Of a DNA stretch of 64,000 nucleotides, positions 1-12,637 are shown one piece after another. The DNA is from Neckera pumila (lineage: Eukaryota; Streptophyta; Bryopsida; Hypnales; Neckeraceae). Location: the NCBI GenBank assembly GCA_963969595.1, contig OZ018408.1:32674108-32738107 (forward strand). Direction: 5' to 3'. Made by a program: the position numbers and the translations under genes. How positions within the stretch are numbered: position 1 is the first letter of the stretch; each line of letters opens with the position of its first letter. The notes under the pieces are model-generated. The model saw nothing but the letters and a program-made list of their open reading frames with translations. It was not told the DNA's origin and made no database searches.

Positions 1-777
1 TCTTGGTGAATATTTTTACCAGCGACATTCATTGAGGACCGCAACTTTGAAACATATCAATAGTTATACTCTTGGTAAAAATATTCACGAAGAATAATAA
101 GTTATAACATTTTAAAATCAATTAGTGTAGATAACACTATTTACCATCATTAGTGTACTGTAGAAACTCAGAGAAAAATGTGGATGAAATCAGGAAATAA
201 AAGTCATTTGAAAGAAACATATGATTCGTCAATTTTGGATGAAGTTAACTAATTTTACACAATCTCGTGGATGAAATAACATAAGCGATGCATGGCTGTT
301 CCGACTTGGTGCAGTCTATAACGCAGGCTCGTAAATACGTGCATGCCAATTGGCCCACGCCGTGATTCCAAGCGGGAAAAGTCGGTGTCGTATTTCTTTA
401 TTCATCGTACTGTATTCCCTCCCCAAGGCTGTTGCTCTCTCTCCGCCGACAGCAACAGTCCATCGGCATTTCGATCATGGAGTGATGAGCAAGCTCTACA
501 ACAGCACTGGGAAGAGCGAAAACGTACCCGAAGCACGCGGGCAGTGCGAAATGAGAGAGAGGAAGCCGCTGCGTCGCCGGAACATCGCGAATTGGGGCAC
601 GAGAATTCGACAAATGCGGGCAGAACGGAAGAAAGGGAAGTGCACTGTCTTGTGGAGGAAGGCAAGGTGGTGAGCATCTTCACGAGGAGGGGGAGAGGAG
701 CGGCACTGATTCATGGGCACGGGGTTTTAAATATTGGGTTGCTGGTGCTGTTGGTTTCTGCAACAATTTGTTGTAAC
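1..777. repeat. Exact duplicate (copy 1) of the SPT16 upstream region
   Basis: This block repeats at 1154-1930 with a constant offset of 1153 bases. Every reading frame I compared between the two copies is the same, so the copies look identical. The block ends exactly where the run of N begins. A perfect match that stops at a scaffold gap is what a mis-joined or haplotype-duplicated contig end looks like, so I read it as an assembly artefact more than a true tandem duplication. The open frames in it (for example from 343) have no recognisable domain and lie in what is probably promoter and 5' leader of SPT16. Confidence 0.9.
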
Positions 778-977
778 NNNNNNNNNNNNNNNNNNNNNNN
801 NNNNNNNNNNNNNNNNNNNNNNNNNNNNNNNNNNNNNNNNNNNNNNNNNNNNNNNNNNNNNNNNNNNNNNNNNNNNNNNNNNNNNNNNNNNNNNNNNNNN
901 NNNNNNNNNNNNNNNNNNNNNNNNNNNNNNNNNNNNNNNNNNNNNNNNNNNNNNNNNNNNNNNNNNNNNNNNNNNNN
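778..977. other. Assembly gap of 200 N
   Basis: Exactly 200 undetermined bases, a typical placeholder length, so the true distance is unknown. Reading frames crossing it are meaningless. Confidence 0.99.
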
Positions 978-1100
978 GACTTTCCTATTCACAACCAAGG
1001 GCTGGTTGCAAAATCCACCAAGGGTTGGTTCCACTATTGAGAGTCTTGGAGGCAATCCTAATGTGCCACAATTGCCTCGGGAACCAATACACACTAATGA
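978..1100. repeat. Fragment of a dispersed repeat, second copy near 20.99-21.11 kb
   Basis: The sequence has the same order of words as 20990-21110: a CCAAGGGYTGRTTGCA motif, AAATCCACC, GGGTTGGTT, then CCACAATTGC. The other copy lies inside the inverted-terminal element at 20766-21223, so this is probably a remnant of the same family, cut by the gap. Similarity was judged by eye. Confidence 0.55.
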
Positions 1101-1153
1101 TGGTATTTAATATTATTCAGACTACTTGCTTTCAAAATGCCACAAATTATTAT

Positions 1154-1930
1154 TCTTGGTGAATATTTTTACCAGCGACATTCATTGAGGACCGCAACTT
1201 TGAAACATATCAATAGTTATACTCTTGGTAAAAATATTCACGAAGAATAATAAGTTATAACATTTTAAAATCAATTAGTGTAGATAACACTATTTACCAT
1301 CATTAGTGTACTGTAGAAACTCAGAGAAAAATGTGGATGAAATCAGGAAATAAAAGTCATTTGAAAGAAACATATGATTCGTCAATTTTGGATGAAGTTA
1401 ACTAATTTTACACAATCTCGTGGATGAAATAACATAAGCGATGCATGGCTGTTCCGACTTGGTGCAGTCTATAACGCAGGCTCGTAAATACGTGCATGCC
1501 AATTGGCCCACGCCGTGATTCCAAGCGGGAAAAGTCGGTGTCGTATTTCTTTATTCATCGTACTGTATTCCCTCCCCAAGGCTGTTGCTCTCTCTCCGCC
1601 GACAGCAACAGTCCATCGGCATTTCGATCATGGAGTGATGAGCAAGCTCTACAACAGCACTGGGAAGAGCGAAAACGTACCCGAAGCACGCGGGCAGTGC
1701 GAAATGAGAGAGAGGAAGCCGCTGCGTCGCCGGAACATCGCGAATTGGGGCACGAGAATTCGACAAATGCGGGCAGAACGGAAGAAAGGGAAGTGCACTG
1801 TCTTGTGGAGGAAGGCAAGGTGGTGAGCATCTTCACGAGGAGGGGGAGAGGAGCGGCACTGATTCATGGGCACGGGGTTTTAAATATTGGGTTGCTGGTG
1901 CTGTTGGTTTCTGCAACAATTTGTTGTAAC
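1154..1930. repeat. Exact duplicate (copy 2), upstream of SPT16
   Basis: Second copy of 1-777, and the one that continues without a break into the SPT16 5' leader (1931-2188). It probably holds the genuine SPT16 promoter. A TTTAAATA stretch at 1879-1886 could serve as an AT-rich core element, but this is weak. An open frame runs 1496-2131 into the leader; it shows no domain and I do not call it a gene. Confidence 0.85.
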
Positions 1931-2188
1931 AGACCTCAGGATCTCAGGGACCCAGGCTCCATTCGGTTGCTAGGGTTTAATCTCGGATTTTGCGCGGGGT
2001 TTCGTCGCGATTTAGCTTGGTCGCTGGTCCCCGCGAGAGCAGAATCGGATTTGCCGATGCCGTTGCCGTTGCAGTGGAGTTGGCTTCAGTTGAGGAATTG
2101 CTTCCGCTGGTGTGAGGTGGGGAATTTTTGAGCTGTAGCTCGTTTTAGGGTTTGGGAGGGACTCGAGGCGTCCAAGCTTGGGAGCAGC

Positions 2189-5100
2189 ATGGCGGAGCGC
2201 AACGGGGACGGGAAGGGCGGGACCGGGGTGCAGATCAACTTGGAGTTGTACGGCAAGCGCTTGAAGCTGCTGAACAACAAGTGGAAGGAGCACAAGAAGG
2301 AGATGTGGGGAGGTGCGGACGCCATCGCCGTGGTGACGCCGCCCGCGTCCGAGGATCTGCGGTACCTGAAGTCGACCGCATTGCACATCTGGCTGCTGGG
2401 GTACGAGTTTCCGGAGACGGTGATGGTGTTCATGCCTGGTGCGCTGCACTTCGTGTGCAGCTCCAAGAAGGCGGGTCACCTGGAGGACTTGCAGAAGTCT
2501 TCGAAGATGCTGACGGGCGTGGACATTCACATTCACGTGAAGGAGCGGAAGCAGGACGGCAGCTCGCAGATGAGCGCGGTTCTGGAGTCCGTGAAGGGTT
2601 CGAGCAAGAGCAAGAGTCCTGTGATCGGCGTGCTTTCTCGCGAGGCGACTGAGGGCCCTCTGATGGAGAAGTGGGCGGAGTGCTTGGACGGTTCGGGGTC
2701 TGCGACGGTGGACGTTTCGGGTGGTTTTTCTGAGATTTTCGCCGTGAAGGACGAGGTAATTGGCGTGCCTGGAAGTTTTGGAAGTGTTTGTGGGCCTTCA
2801 TTTTGAGAGTTTTAGGATTCGAGCGCTGGGTGGGTGCTGGAGGGGGTTTGGTGGGCGAATGAGAGAATGCTGTTGCCATTGGGGTGTCCGGAGCCCTTTG
2901 CCATCTTGGCCTCCACCCCCTAGCTGCGCCTCGCTGCCTGCATATCTGAGTTTTTTAGTTGGATTGTGTGTGAATCGCTGGATGCATGGCCGTGGTGCTT
3001 CGTGACTGTCGGGATTGATCCGCAGCGGAACGTGTGTGTTTTTGATGTGTCTCGTTGTCTTATCCATGTGCGTGTTGAATTCTGGTGTATGTGTTTTAGG
3101 AGGAGCTTTCGAACATCAAGAATGCCTCCCAATTGAGCGCTGCGGTGCTGAAATCTTTCGTGGTTCCGAAGCTGGAAGTGATCATCGACGAGGAGAAGAA
3201 GGTGACGCACGCGGAGCTGATGGAGAACACGGAGAACGTGATCACGAACCCCGTTAAGTACGTGAAGTTGAAGGCGGAGGACGTGGACATCTGCTACCCT
3301 CCTGTTTTCCAGAGCGGCGGTGTGTTCGATCTGAAGCCGAGCGCGGTGAGCAACGAGGAGCCTCTGTACTACGACGCTTTGGGTGTGATTCTTTGCGCGA
3401 TCGGCGCCCGTTTCCGTTCGTACTGTTCGAACGTGGCGCGTTCGATCATGATCGACGCGGACAAGACTCAGGAGAAGGCTTACAAGATTCTTTTGAAAGC
3501 TCACGAGGCGGCGATCGGCGCTTTGCGTCCTGGCAATGCGATGTCTGCCGCGTACAAGGCTGCTTACGCTGTGGTGGAGTCCGGCGGTTCTGAGTTTCTG
3601 CCTTACTTCACGAAGAATGCTGGTACGGGGATCGGTATCGAGTTTCGTGAGTCGGGTCTGACTCTGAACGGCAAGAACGATCGCGTGATCCGCGCGGGCA
3701 TGGTGTTCAACGTGTCTCTGGGTTTCCACAACTTGTCTACGGATTCTCGTCATCCGAAGTCGAAGACTTTTTCTCTGTTGCTTGCGGACACTGCGATCGT
3801 GTTGGAGAAGGGCGCTCCCGAGGTGCCTACGCTGAAGTGTTCCAAGACTTACACGGACATCGCTTACTCTTTCAAGGACGACGAGGAAGAGGAGGAGGTG
3901 AAGGTGGAAACGAAGCCTAAGGTGAAATCGGAGCCGAATGGTTCGAGCGAGCCGGCGGTGCGCATGGCGACTCTTCGATCGGACAATCAGGAGCAGACGA
4001 AAGAAGAGGTGTTTTTTCGTGACCTGTGTTGTGTGTTTTGGTGTTTTTTCCGCGTGGTTTTGTTGTAGAGATTTTTTTTCTTTTTCTGCTGTCGACTTGT
4101 GAGAGTGATTGGGAGGTTGGTATTGCGTGGTCTGTCTGGTTGTGTTGTGTGAGTTTACACCGTGCATTGGTCCGTTTTTGAGTGTCGATGGGATGTTTTT
4201 TTCTCACGTGTGTTTTCGTGCAACAGCAACGACGTCAGCACCAAGCCGAGTTGGCGCGTCAGAAGAACGAGGAGACCGCCCGGAGGCTGGCGTCTGGAGG
4301 TTTGGGTTCCGGCGATGGTCAAGGTCCGAGCAAGTCCACTGGTGACATCGTCGCGTACCGAAACGTGGACGACATCCCTGCTCGGGAGCTGAAGATTCAT
4401 GTAAGTGGACCCCGCAGTGACGATGCTTTTTTAGGTTTGTGGATCATTGGAAGCTTGTAGCACGGTGATGGCTGTAGTGGGGTCGTCACGGGGGATGTTG
4501 GTAGGATTGCGGTAAGGCTTGGTCTTCTTGCATGAGAAAAGGTGAGCGTGAACGAATTTTCTGACTTGCCTGTTTGTGGATGCAGGTGGATCAGAAGAAC
4601 GAAGCCGTTTTGCTGCCCATTTATGGTTTGCTGGTGCCCTTCCACATCGCCACCGTGAAGAGCGTGACGAGTCAACAGGATGGCGGTCATTCGTACATCC
4701 GTATCATCTTCAACGTTCCTGGAGCGGGTTTCGGTCCGAACGACGTCCCGATGAAGAAGTTTCCTGCCTCTATTTACGTGAAGGAGGTTTCTTTCCGTTC
4801 GAACGACACCCGTCATTCTTACCAGGTGGTGCAGCTGATCAAGACTCTTCGTCGTCAGGTGGCTCAACGTGAGTCGGAGCGCGCGGAGCGTGCCACTCTG
4901 GTGACCCAAGAGCGTCTCCAGACCGCGAAGGGCCGACCCATTAGGTCCGTTTTGTGCGTGGGATATGGATGGAATTTTTTTGTGTTTTTTGGACTTGGTG
5001 ATTCTGTTTTGGTCAGGTGGTTTCGAGTTGGTGAGGCGGACTAGTGTGGAGTGGTTCCCAAGTCATCTTTTTTAAGTTTTGCCTTCTGTTGGGGACGTTC

Positions 5101-7346
5101 CGGAGTCTCTCTTGCAGAGGTGTGATCGTTTTTAGTGAGAGAGGAATGGGGTTCACGATAGTTCCAAGGTGCTCGTGATTGGGGGTGTGAGGCGGTTTGT
5201 TCATGTTTGGGGTTTTGGGGATTTGCGCGATACTGGACCGATGTGTGTGGTTCGTTGGGGGGCTCTTGTGGAGGTAGCGCATATCCTGGCGTGCAATTGG
5301 GTCCGTTTGGTTTGGGTCCATTGTATCGTGCGCAACTGAATCTGATTGGGCTTGCGGTTGTGCGTGTCAGGTTGTCCGATCTTTGGATCCGACCGGCGTT
5401 TGGGGGTCGTGGGAGGAAAATGAGCGGTACATTGGAGGCTCATACGAACGGTCTCCGTTACTCGACGATGCGTCAGGAAGAGAAAGTGGATGTGATGTAC
5501 CGCAACATCAAGCATGCATTTTTCCAGCCCGCGGAGAAGGAGATGATCACGCTGGTGCACTTCCACTTGCATAACTACATCATGGTGGGGACGAAGAAGA
5601 CGAAGGACGTGCAATTTTATGTGGAGGTACGTGCGTGGTTTTGGGTCGGCGTTGTCAAGTTTTGTTCGTCGTTTATGGGGATTTGATTAGTTTCGGCTCC
5701 AGTTCATCACTGGTGACGCTTTGTGTTGCTATCTGTGATACTTGGCTCGGAGTGCATTAAGTTTGAGTGTGTTGCCCCAGTGTGAACCCTTGTTCCCGTG
5801 GACAGTTGTATCGTCGGGTACTCTGGGTTTGGTGTGCTGTGTGGCGGATTTATTTGGAATCGAGGGTTGATTTTTGAGTTGTCGGTGTTCTTTCCAGGTG
5901 ATGGAGGTGGTCCAGACGCTCGGGGGCAACCGTCGTTCGATGATGGACCCGGACGAGATCGAGGAAGAGCAGCAGGAGAGAAACCGTCGCAACAAGATCA
6001 ACAAGGAGTTCGAAGCCTTCGTGAAGCGTATGGCCGAGCTGTGGGACCAGCCGCCGTGGCGTGAGCTGGACCTGGAGTTCGACATTCCTTTCCGCGAGCT
6101 GGGTTTCCACGGTGTGCCGAACAAGTCGTCGGCATTCATCGTTCCGACGGTGAACTGCCTCGTGGAGCTGATCGAGACGCCGTTTCTGGTGGTGAGCCTG
6201 AACGACATCGAGATCGTGAACTTGGAGCGCGTGGGTTTAGGTCAGAAGGCGTTCGACATGGCGATCGTGTTCAAGGACTTCAAGCGGGACGTTTTGCGTA
6301 TCGACGCCGTGCCTTCGACCTCTCTGGACGGCATCAAGGAATGGCTGAACTCGATGAACATCAAGTACTACGAGAGCCGAATGAATCTGAACTGGCGTCC
6401 TATTTTGAAGACAATTCTGGAGGTGAGTTTCCGGTTGTTGTGGTGTCATGGACTTGTGCGTGTGGCGTGAGGCTTTGGTAGTCCTTGTGCACGAGATTGG
6501 TATTGGGTCGTAGAATGTTAAGTTGGTAAATTCACTGATCAGGAGCAATGTTTGAGAGTAAACTCGGGAGTGTGAAGGTGGATGCTTGGGGTTGCATGGA
6601 GGTATGCGGCACCGGATGGTTTCGTGAACTCCTTTTGATGGTTCAAGAGATATTGTGATCTGTCGGTTCTGTGTTTGCATCCACGAGGTGGTGAGAATGT
6701 GAGCTTTATTCCGGATATGGGAGGTGAAGTTGTAATGGTTCATGTGCTTGGGCTGTTATGGTGGTGCTAATGGGAAGGCTTGTGGTTGTTGATCCGCAGG
6801 ACCCGGACAAGTTCATTGAGGACGGTGGGTGGGAGTTCCTGAACATGGAGGCCAGTGATTCGGACTCGGAGAAGTCGGAAGAATCCGACGAGGGTTATGA
6901 ACCATCTGACGTGGAAGTGGTTTCGGAGTCGGAAGACGGTGACTCCGACGACGAATCCGTGGTGGAGTCCGATGACGACGAGGTTTGTGTTCGTTTGAGC
7001 TCATGCATGATTGCCGCGGCGAGTGGATTTTGTTTATGGGAGCTTCGTTTTGGTTTTGGTGGAGGGTGTGGTGTGTGGAAGAGTTGATGGTTTCAGAAAA
7101 TGCTAATCATGAATGGGCGTTTGTTTGTTTCAGGAAGAGGAGGCGGAGGACAGCGAGGAGGAGGAAGGTCTGACTTGGGACCAACTGGAAGAGAAGGCGA
7201 AGCGCGAGGACAAGATGAACGGCGAGGAAGAGGACAGCGAGGACGATCGGAATCGGAATCGGAAGAAGGTCGCTGGCAAGAGCAGGATGCCGGATCCTCG
7301 GGACTCGAAACGCGGCATGCCCCACAAGAGGCCAAAAATGAGGTGA
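2189..7346 (+). CDS. SPT16: FACT complex subunit SPT16 (histone chaperone)
   Basis: Large subunit of FACT, the nuclear chaperone that with SSRP1 loosens and rebuilds nucleosomes (H2A-H2B and H3-H4 handling) during transcription and replication. Coding exons: 2189-2755, 3100-4008, 4227-4400, 4586-4944, 5371-5626, 5898-6422, 6800-6982, 7134-7346. All introns are GT-AG and frames join cleanly to 1061 residues, close to the 1074 of Arabidopsis SPT16. Domains: N-lobe about 10-180; aminopeptidase-P-like M24 domain about 190-420, which is non-catalytic in this family; a middle SPT16 domain about 540-690 (LSDLWIRPAFGGRGRK at its distal side); a PH-like/Rtt106 region about 800-925 (FIEDGGWEF follows it); then a tail rich in Asp, Glu and Ser from about 945, ending in a basic stretch (KRPKMR) that could act as a nuclear signal. 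The start ATG follows AGC in a good context. Highly conserved, so identity is secure. Confidence 0.97.
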
Positions 7347-8325
7347 CGTTAATTTCGAGTCGACGTGGGCCATCGAATTCAGATGCCTGTGGTGCGCGAT
7401 CTCGACTTCGTTGCTGCCTTTTTGGGTGGACAGATATTGAGGAAGTGTTAGCTCTTGAGAGAGGAGCAGGTAGGGTAGTCGAGTAATTTTTCTTCGTATC
7501 TGGACGGAGCTGAGAGACACTCCGCATGTCCTGATGCTTTCACTCCTCATTTTGAGAGTTTGTTTTTGCGCTTGGCGATGCGCTCCCAGGCACGAGAGGT
7601 CATGCGGAATAGAGTTTTTCCTGACGAAGCAGTGGAGTTCGTTATTGGGAGACGCAGGTAGTTGTTGCTGGAACTGAGTAGTGGGGTTCCTTTATTGTAT
7701 AGTACAAAAGAACAAGAGTGAAAGGGAGAGTGAGATCGAGAGGATGCTACCTTTTATTTGAAAATCCGCGGAGCTACACTTTTCGGTGACGGGCGGCCGC
7801 AAGTGAGCTTCGTGAGTGGATTGCACTGCACTGGTTTATTCAATCAGTGCGTGTGACACTAATGTACATGACTCGCTAGTTGTAGTATACTTAAATTTGA
7901 ATGAAGACGCCCTTTTTACCGTTGCTGTGTAACGGTATGAAGTTGGAAATATGTGGAATCACTGTCTTGACGAGAACAGAATCATGTGTTTATTCAGGAC
8001 GTTCAGGTAATGTAGCTGTTGATTTGTGGCGAGTGTGGATAATGCTTTGCATGCTGATATTATTCAGTTGTGATTAGAATACCCCGTTGCGGAATTTGGA
8101 CCTTTTGGGCATTGCACATAGTCTGTTTAGACTTATCAGACTAAAATCCCTTCACTCCTAAACAGATAATTGTCCTGAACAGACATTTGAAAATTCGGGC
8201 AAGTTACCTTGAAGTCAATTTTGAATGTATTGTTTTGAAATTTTGACACTAGGTGTAGACATGTACCCCATTGGAGAGAATAATATTTTTTTATTGGATG
8301 CATAATTAAAAAGCTGTACTACCTA
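7347..8325. other. SPT16 3' region and spacer
   Basis: The first few hundred bases keep the higher GC of the gene and are probably SPT16 3' UTR. Composition turns AT-rich after about 7900. I see no further gene. Confidence 0.5.
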
Positions 8326-8511
8326 CATTGAATAGGGGTATTAAGGGGACCAAAAGATTATAGGGACTTATTCTCAAAAATTCTAGCTGTTTGAAACATG
8401 ATGTACAGTCCTTGTGCACTTCATTAACTATTGATGTATAGAAAAGGTAAATATTATGTAGTGTGAGATGTCAATTAATTAGTATTGGTCCCTTAATACC
8501 CCTATTTAGTG
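8326..8511. mobile_element. TA-flanked MITE with CAYTGAATAGGGG termini (copy 1)
   Basis: A 186-bp element with inverted ends: CATTGAATAGGGGTATTAAG on the left, and CTTAATACCCCTATTTAGTG on the right. TA precedes it; the right TA has decayed to CA. A sister copy lies at 61596-61783 and shares most of the interior (for example GTTTGAAACATGATGTACA). No coding capacity. A TA target site with short palindromic ends fits a Tc1/mariner-type or other TA-inserting family. Confidence 0.8.
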
Positions 8512-8759
8512 CAGAATAATTTGGGCAATTTGTGTATAGTTTGGGCATCTTCCGGGCATCTTTTTGGAGCATCTCACCTACTTTAGAAATTTAGCATGAA
8601 CTTAATTTAAAATGGTGTGACATTGAAATTGTAAAATATAAATCGTTTCAAACACTACTAGAGAAAAATTTGTCCTCACATAAAGAAGAAGGCCACAATA
8701 TTAAGTATGTTAATTGATTAGGCCAGACAATTATAATTGTTGTATGCTAACATTGAACA

Positions 8760-9175
8760 TTTAGAGAACAGGGAATACTAGTACCAAGGTATACCACCAT
8801 TTTTTAATTTTGGGGTGAATATGAGGCTTACTTTTTGAACGTTTAAAGAATGAGGAATACTAGTGCCAAGGTGTACCACCACTTTTCGATTTTGAGGTGA
8901 ATATGAGGCTTACTTTTTGAATGTTTTAGAAAATGGGGAATACTAGTGCTAAGGTCTATTGCCATTTTTGAATTTTGGCTGAATATGAGGCTTACTTTTT
9001 GAACATTTAGAGAATGAGGAATACTAGTGCCAAGGTGTACCACCATTTTTCAATTTTGAGGTGAATATGAAGCTTACTTTTTGAATGTTTTAGAGAATGG
9101 GGAATACTAGTGCTAAAGGTCTACTGCCATTTTTGAATTTCGGGGTGATTATGAGGTTTACTTTCTATGGACCAT
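8760..9175. repeat. Tandem array, about five 81-83 bp units
   Basis: The word GAATACTAGT recurs at about 8773, 8855, 8938, 9019 and 9102. Each unit also holds a (G/A)TGAATATGAGGCTTACTTT-like block. Units alternate in two types: GTGCCAAGGTGTACCACC in even units and GTGCTAAGGTCTAYTGCC in units three and five. This suggests growth by duplication of a pair of about 165 bp. Several units keep short reading frames by chance only. Confidence 0.85.
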
Positions 9176-10239
9176 ACTAGAGTTACTATGCCTCTCAAAC
9201 TTTGAATAGTAAAATCTACTATTCATGCAACATATATAGGTATATTTGTCCATAATAGGTTGTTCCTTCAATTCTCAATCGCATAATTTGTTTAATCTAT
9301 TGTATATATTGGGTTCATGCTTGTCATATCCAATTTTGAAGAGAGTCTCTAAAGTTTACACATACATTTTTGTAATTGGTTTTCATTGAGCAAGACATTT
9401 ACTCATTTCATCTTTCCCAAGAGTTTTTGACATTCCGAATTATGCAACACAGGATTCAAGTTATTTTCCATACTTTTGGCATTGTAAGGCAACACTTAGA
9501 TCCCAGGTTCCAATTAAATTTTGTATCTTCTCATTCATGGCATTCCATCCAACCTACTCATTGTCCCTATGCATTTCCTTATATGTGAGCTTTGAGGTGT
9601 GAATTTTGGAATTGATTGTAATTAATTCTATTAAGGTTGGCTAGGATAATGCGGGAATTGGTGTGTGAATTGCTAGTAGAAGTGAAATCCTAATCTAAAG
9701 TTGAAGTGTCTACTTGTTGATGTGATTCCCTCTATTTACTAAAATTGATTGTTTTGTATTTGTGATCGACTTGATGGAAACAAGGCTTGCTTTGGAAAAA
9801 AGAAAAACAAGGAAAAAAACAGTGAGTTGTGTGACTTGGTAAACTTTTTCAAAGCTTTCTTGGCTAAGCTTGTGATTGTTGGAACTTATAGTATGGAGGT
9901 CCATCAAAAAGTAAATGCATCTGGATATTGTGACTATCATTTTTATTTTTTTGTGGAACTCTACAAGAAGGGGATCTTCAGAACAAGCACTTTTTGTTTT
10001 ATACCTCCATCTAGTGTTTGTCTTGGCATGTAAGTGGTTGTAATTCTAATCCGACAATTTGCTTTCTCTTGTTGCATTAGAGAAAATTTCAGGCCTCTAA
10101 AGGACTACTCTACAATCCTCCGAAGTACCTTGAAATTTGATTTTTTGAGGTTGAAAAATTCATTTTTTCCCTATTCCCGCGCAGTTGAAATTGTAGTGAG
10201 TGGTGTAGGACTTTAGTTTTACGAGTTAAAGATTTATTA

Positions 10240-10291
<52 letters not shown>

Positions 10292-11767
10292 GAATCTTAA
10301 AAAAAAATTAAGTACCCCCCCCCCGCAAAATCTGACTGTTTCGTTGAATAGTCAGCCTATCTGACTGTCTACAGGAACTTTTTCAGATTAACAGACCAAG
10401 CTTGGAAATAGCTTGGTTTATCAATCTAGAGCAGTCCTCCGAAGGGCTCAAAATTTCTGTAATGTATAGAACCTTTAGACTTTGGGCCAAAGTTGGAAAA
10501 TTAATGGTTTGATGTTTTTTTATTGGCTATTTTGTGGCTTATTTCTTCAAAACAATTGCTTAGGAGGGCAAAAATTTGCATGCATTGTCAATTGGCCAAT
10601 ACAGATCTAGAGATGTACAAGGTTGTTGTTCTTCCATGAATTCTTGAATAACTATCACATACATTTAGTTTCTAGTGAAGTCCACTTCAAGGTCTTCTTC
10701 TCAAAGGCAAAGTATTGTGGCAATGATTTTTTCAGATTCTAAACTTGATAGTACCATCTGAAGACTAATACTTTATTATGAAACTTGTTGTCATGCTTGC
10801 TCTTACTATTAAGTTTCTTTTGGTTTAGGATTTGTTCAATATGTCATTGTGTTTTTTGAAAATTGATGTCCAATCCAATAGAGAAATCAAATCAAATATG
10901 TTGATTATAGTAGTTGGTTAGGACAATTTGATTTGGACAAAAATCAACATAACTTTGTAGATAATTGCCACATTAGCATTCATTTTTTTCTACAAATGCT
11001 ATATTATTATAAGCCTCCAAGTAGACTTTGACATAAAAAAGTAAAAATTTTCTTGGAGAAAAACTTATAAGTACATAAACTAAAAATTCTTGTATGTACA
11101 AAAATGAATGTCTCAAAAATGTAGGAATTCATAGTAGAAAATAAAGTCTTCATTTTGTGGAAATATAAAAGATTTGAATTTGGAAATATAAAAGATTATA
11201 AAATGTACCATTATGTGTTGGCATCTTTATTATTATGTAAAAATTTATATATTAAAGAAAGTCAAATCAACAAAGCATTTTATTTCTACAAAGAAATCCA
11301 AATCTATGAACTTTTTTTATTCAATGAATATTTCCAAATCTATCAAGCTCTTATACGGTAATTAGAACTTGAATTTTTTCTATTATTGGAAATGCATCCC
11401 AAAGTACTTTGAATAGGTACAAGAAAAATCAAATTTAGACATTTGACAATGAAAACAAATTGCTTCAAAAACTAGCTTAAGGACAAAAATTATATAAATC
11501 TTGACAAATCAAGCTTACCGAAGCACATTGCACTCTAAATCTTGACAAATTCTGGTGAAACTTTAAAAGTCAGTTTAAAGGTGTAATTGGTAGAGTGGAT
11601 TGAAAATCGACACTCTTAACTGTTCATTGCTTCGACATTTAATTTCTAGATGATAAACAATACAAAATTCATGTTTCATTTTCATTATTGCTTGGATGAA
11701 AGTAATCCTAATTTGTAGAGATATTTTACCAAATTGTTGTCTTATGTAATGGTTGGATTTTGTATTA
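9176..11767. other. AT-rich intergenic sequence
   Basis: No exon pattern or conserved protein found. Open frames of 60-94 codons at 9376, 9749, 10034 and 11155 are low-complexity and have no recognisable domain. Holds one microsatellite, listed separately. Confidence 0.6.
10239..10324. repeat. (AAT)n microsatellite followed by a C-run
   Basis: About 17 uninterrupted AAT units to about 10289. After AATGAATCTTAA and a short A-run comes a run of ten C at 10315-10324. Simple-sequence DNA, probably length-polymorphic. Confidence 0.95.
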
Positions 11768-12637
11768 CTAAAGTGCAATGCCCTAAAAAAAATAGGGTAA
11801 ATCCAATTTCAACTTGCAAGAATATCTTTCAAAATTTGATTTTTTCAAACCTATTTTTCAAAACTAACCTATTAAATTGTTTATTTTATGCAAATATTGA
11901 TCAATACACCAGATTTCAGTTTCTAAAAACAAAAATTCCATTTTTTTATTTTTATTTTTATTTATTTTTATCATGTTATATAATAATTGATTGAAAAACA
12001 TTTGGGATGAATTTTTTAATTTATTGTACGAATATTTGAGAAACATCAATGTGCTCTCGTCTCACTTCTAGAAAAAAACCACATCATCTAGGATAAATTT
12101 TACAGTGAAGAGAATTCAATGTCAAGGTGGCCATAAATAAAAAATTTGGACAACAATTTCTCTAACTTGTAATTAGGCAAACCAATTTCCTCATTATGCT
12201 GAAAGGTAGAAAAGTAGTCATAATACAAGGGTCAATTAGTAAATAATAATTACAATTTAGAAATATCTATTCAATAAACTTTCAGAAGGCAATACCTTGA
12301 ATTCTTTGTAGTATATAATTTTTCCTAGGTAATGTAGTCCTTTCTTAAAAGCGAGATGTGCACATTCATGTGTTTTAAATATTTGCACAGTAAAACTTTT
12401 TAAAGGTTATCACCACTTTTTTTAACCAATTATTATATAATACAATGCAAAATACACAAAATAATTCACCAAAAAATAAAAAATTTGTCTTTTGAATTGA
12501 AATTTGGTGTGTTGATCAAGATTGCATAAAACAATCAATTTCGTAGGCTAGTTTTGAAAAACAAGTCTGAAGAGGTCAAATTTTGAAAGATATTCTTGCA
12601 AGTCAAAATTAAAATTACCTTACTTTCCTTAGGGCAC
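11768..12637. repeat. Long imperfect inverted repeat (foldback element)
   Basis: The left arm (about 11768-11999) and right arm (about 12413-12637) are diverged reverse complements. GTGCAATGCCCTA and CTTGCAAGAATATCTTTCAA on the left pair with TTGAAAGATATTCTTGCAAG and TTAGGGCAC on the right. Further inward, GATCAATACACC pairs with GGTGTGTTGATC, and ATATAATAATTG with CAATTATTATAT. The spacer is about 410 bp. No coding sequence. Probably an old non-autonomous foldback transposon. Confidence 0.7.

Noticed and set aside
343..1110. 255-codon frame across the gap, and its twin at 1496-2131
   Set aside because: The first runs through N. Both lie in the duplicated SPT16 upstream region, overlap several frames on both strands and show no domain.
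2920..4167. 415-codon minus-strand frame
   Set aside because: Shadow of SPT16 exon 2; rich in Arg, His and Leu as expected from the reverse of a GC3-rich exon.
10239..10324. AAT tract as a functional element
   Set aside because: An ordinary microsatellite with a neighbouring C-run.
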